The notes beneath the pieces are model-generated. The model saw only the letters and a program-made list of their open reading frames with translations, was not told where the DNA came from and did no database searches. From CAZTXD01 sp964617995 (GTDB taxonomy: Bacteria; Actinomycetota; Acidimicrobiia; Spongiisociales; ZC4RG35), in NCBI GenBank assembly GCA_964617995.1, contig CAZTXD010000006.1, forward strand, positions 1-50,635: a DNA stretch of 50,635 nucleotides, written 5' to 3'. Shown here in pieces: positions 50,023 to 50,635 of the stretch. The position numbers and the translations under genes were made by a program. Each line of letters opens with the position of its first letter. Within the stretch, counting starts at the first letter, position 1.

Positions 50023-50635
50023 CTGATCGGGAACATCACGACGAGCCGGCCTTCAGCGGATCGACCGCGAGGGCGGCCGGTGCGGTGACGGGCAGGTCGC
50101 CGGAGGTAGTCCGGACCGTGGCCTCACGGGCCCGGCTCACGGTCCGCCAGATCCTTCTCTCCATTCCCCTGATCGCCCTGGTGGTTTGGACGCTGGCGCC
50201 GTTCCTGGTGACCCTCTCGGTCTCGTTCAAGGATCGAGCCCAGGTGTTCGCCAGCCCGGGGCTGATACCGACCAGTCCCACCCTGGACGCCTACCGCCAG
50301 GTCCTGACGAGCGACAGCTTCACCAGTTCGTTCTTCAACAGCGTGGTGGTCGGTGTTGGGACCACCGTCCTGACCATCGCCATCGGTGTTCCGGCGGCCT
50401 ACGCCTTCGCCCGATTCGACTTCCGGGGACGGCACCTCTTGTTGTTGTTCACCCTTCTCCCGCGGCTCGTCCCGAGCCTGGGACTGATGGTCCCGATCTA
50501 CCGGCTGGCGGTCGCGATCGGTGCCCTGGACAGCCGAATGACCCTGATCGTCGTCTACACGGGGATGCTGCTGCCTCTGGCGGTATGGCTGATGGTGGGC
50601 TTCTTCCAGCAGATACCCCGGGAGATCGAGGAGGC
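50019..50635 (+). CDS. Carbohydrate ABC permease, MalG type (partial)
   Basis: The first 205 codons of a second permease; the gene runs off the window. After a 42-residue soluble tail come membrane segments ILLSIPLIALVVWTLAPFLV, a MalG-type segment FNSVVVGVGTTVLTIAIGVP and AAYAFARFDFRGRHLLLLFT, then LLPRLVPSLGLMVPIYRLAV. The EAA loop is expected just beyond the visible end (GFFQQIPREIEE). It starts at ATG 50019 inside the stop of the first permease gene. Confidence 0.92.
   Translation, partial: MTDREHHDEPAFSGSTARAAGAVTGRSPEVVRTVASRARLTVRQILLSIPLIALVVWTLAPFLVTLSVSFKDRAQVFASPGLIPTSPTLDAYRQVLTSDSFTSSFFNSVVVGVGTTVLTIAIGVPAAYAFARFDFRGRHLLLLFTLLPRLVPSLGLMVPIYRLAVAIGALDSRMTLIVVYTGMLLPLAVWLMVGFFQQIPREIEE

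Overview
The window is high-GC (roughly two thirds G+C by eye) and gene-dense, with many 4-base ATGA/GTGA overlaps between neighbouring genes. The gene content (dnaX-ybaB-recR, Lhr helicase, MoxR/DUF58/DUF4129 cluster, LpqF-like lipoprotein), the Thr/Ala-rich linkers behind lipoprotein signal peptides and frequent apparently leaderless starts point to an uncultured actinomycete, perhaps of the Acidimicrobiia; that placement is inference. A 100-base run of N flanked by two identical 55-base copies shows that this is a draft assembly, probably from a metagenome.

Left part (1-13.6 kb): a class IV aminotransferase is translationally coupled to a sulfotransferase-like P-loop protein, a pair that plants carry as one fused protein. 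Facing it is a long minus-strand block: dnaX, ybaB, recR, a DUF3524 glycosyltransferase (tRNA-queuosine mannosyltransferase type), a HAD hydrolase, then DUF4129 protein, small membrane protein, MoxR ATPase, DUF58 protein and membrane protein. A two-gene ABC-2 type exporter and a small 5'-nucleotidase-like HAD protein follow on the plus strand.

Middle (13.6-30.2 kb): a PhnD-PhnC-PhnE phosphonate/phosphate-type importer, broken by the assembly gap and with a very large permease; a dGTPase; a GcvT-like aminomethyltransferase with a PYROXD2-like FAD protein; a TetR regulator and a Rieske oxygenase of glycine-betaine/stachydrine-demethylase type; a second BetI-like TetR; a nitroreductase; an LpqF-like serine hydrolase preceded by a remnant of a LuxR response regulator; a dienoyl-CoA isomerase-like crotonase; TerC; and a divergent yceI/marR pair with clear promoters and operators. 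The GcvT/FAD/Rieske/TetR genes may form a methylated-amine demethylation module (inference).

Right part (30.2-50.6 kb): a full-length Lhr helicase; an orphan histidine kinase; a secreted Ala/Asp/Glu-rich protein; an ECF sigma factor with a long C-terminal extension containing a membrane helix; a DJ-1/PfpI protein; a two-subunit CoA-transferase followed by an amidohydrolase fragment and an aldo/keto reductase; on the minus strand an NDP-forming acyl-CoA synthetase, a CaiB-type CoA-transferase, a CitE-like lyase and a Gfo/Idh/MocA dehydrogenase; and a carbohydrate ABC importer that runs off the window. Several small repeat families lie between genes: long GC-rich palindromes (1-56 and 8615-8672), GTCGGAA heptamer arrays placed directly after stop codons, a related element near 34.6 and 38.5 kb, and a 72-base-spaced repeat near 25.65 kb. 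I found no rRNA, tRNA, CRISPR array, transposase or phage gene.
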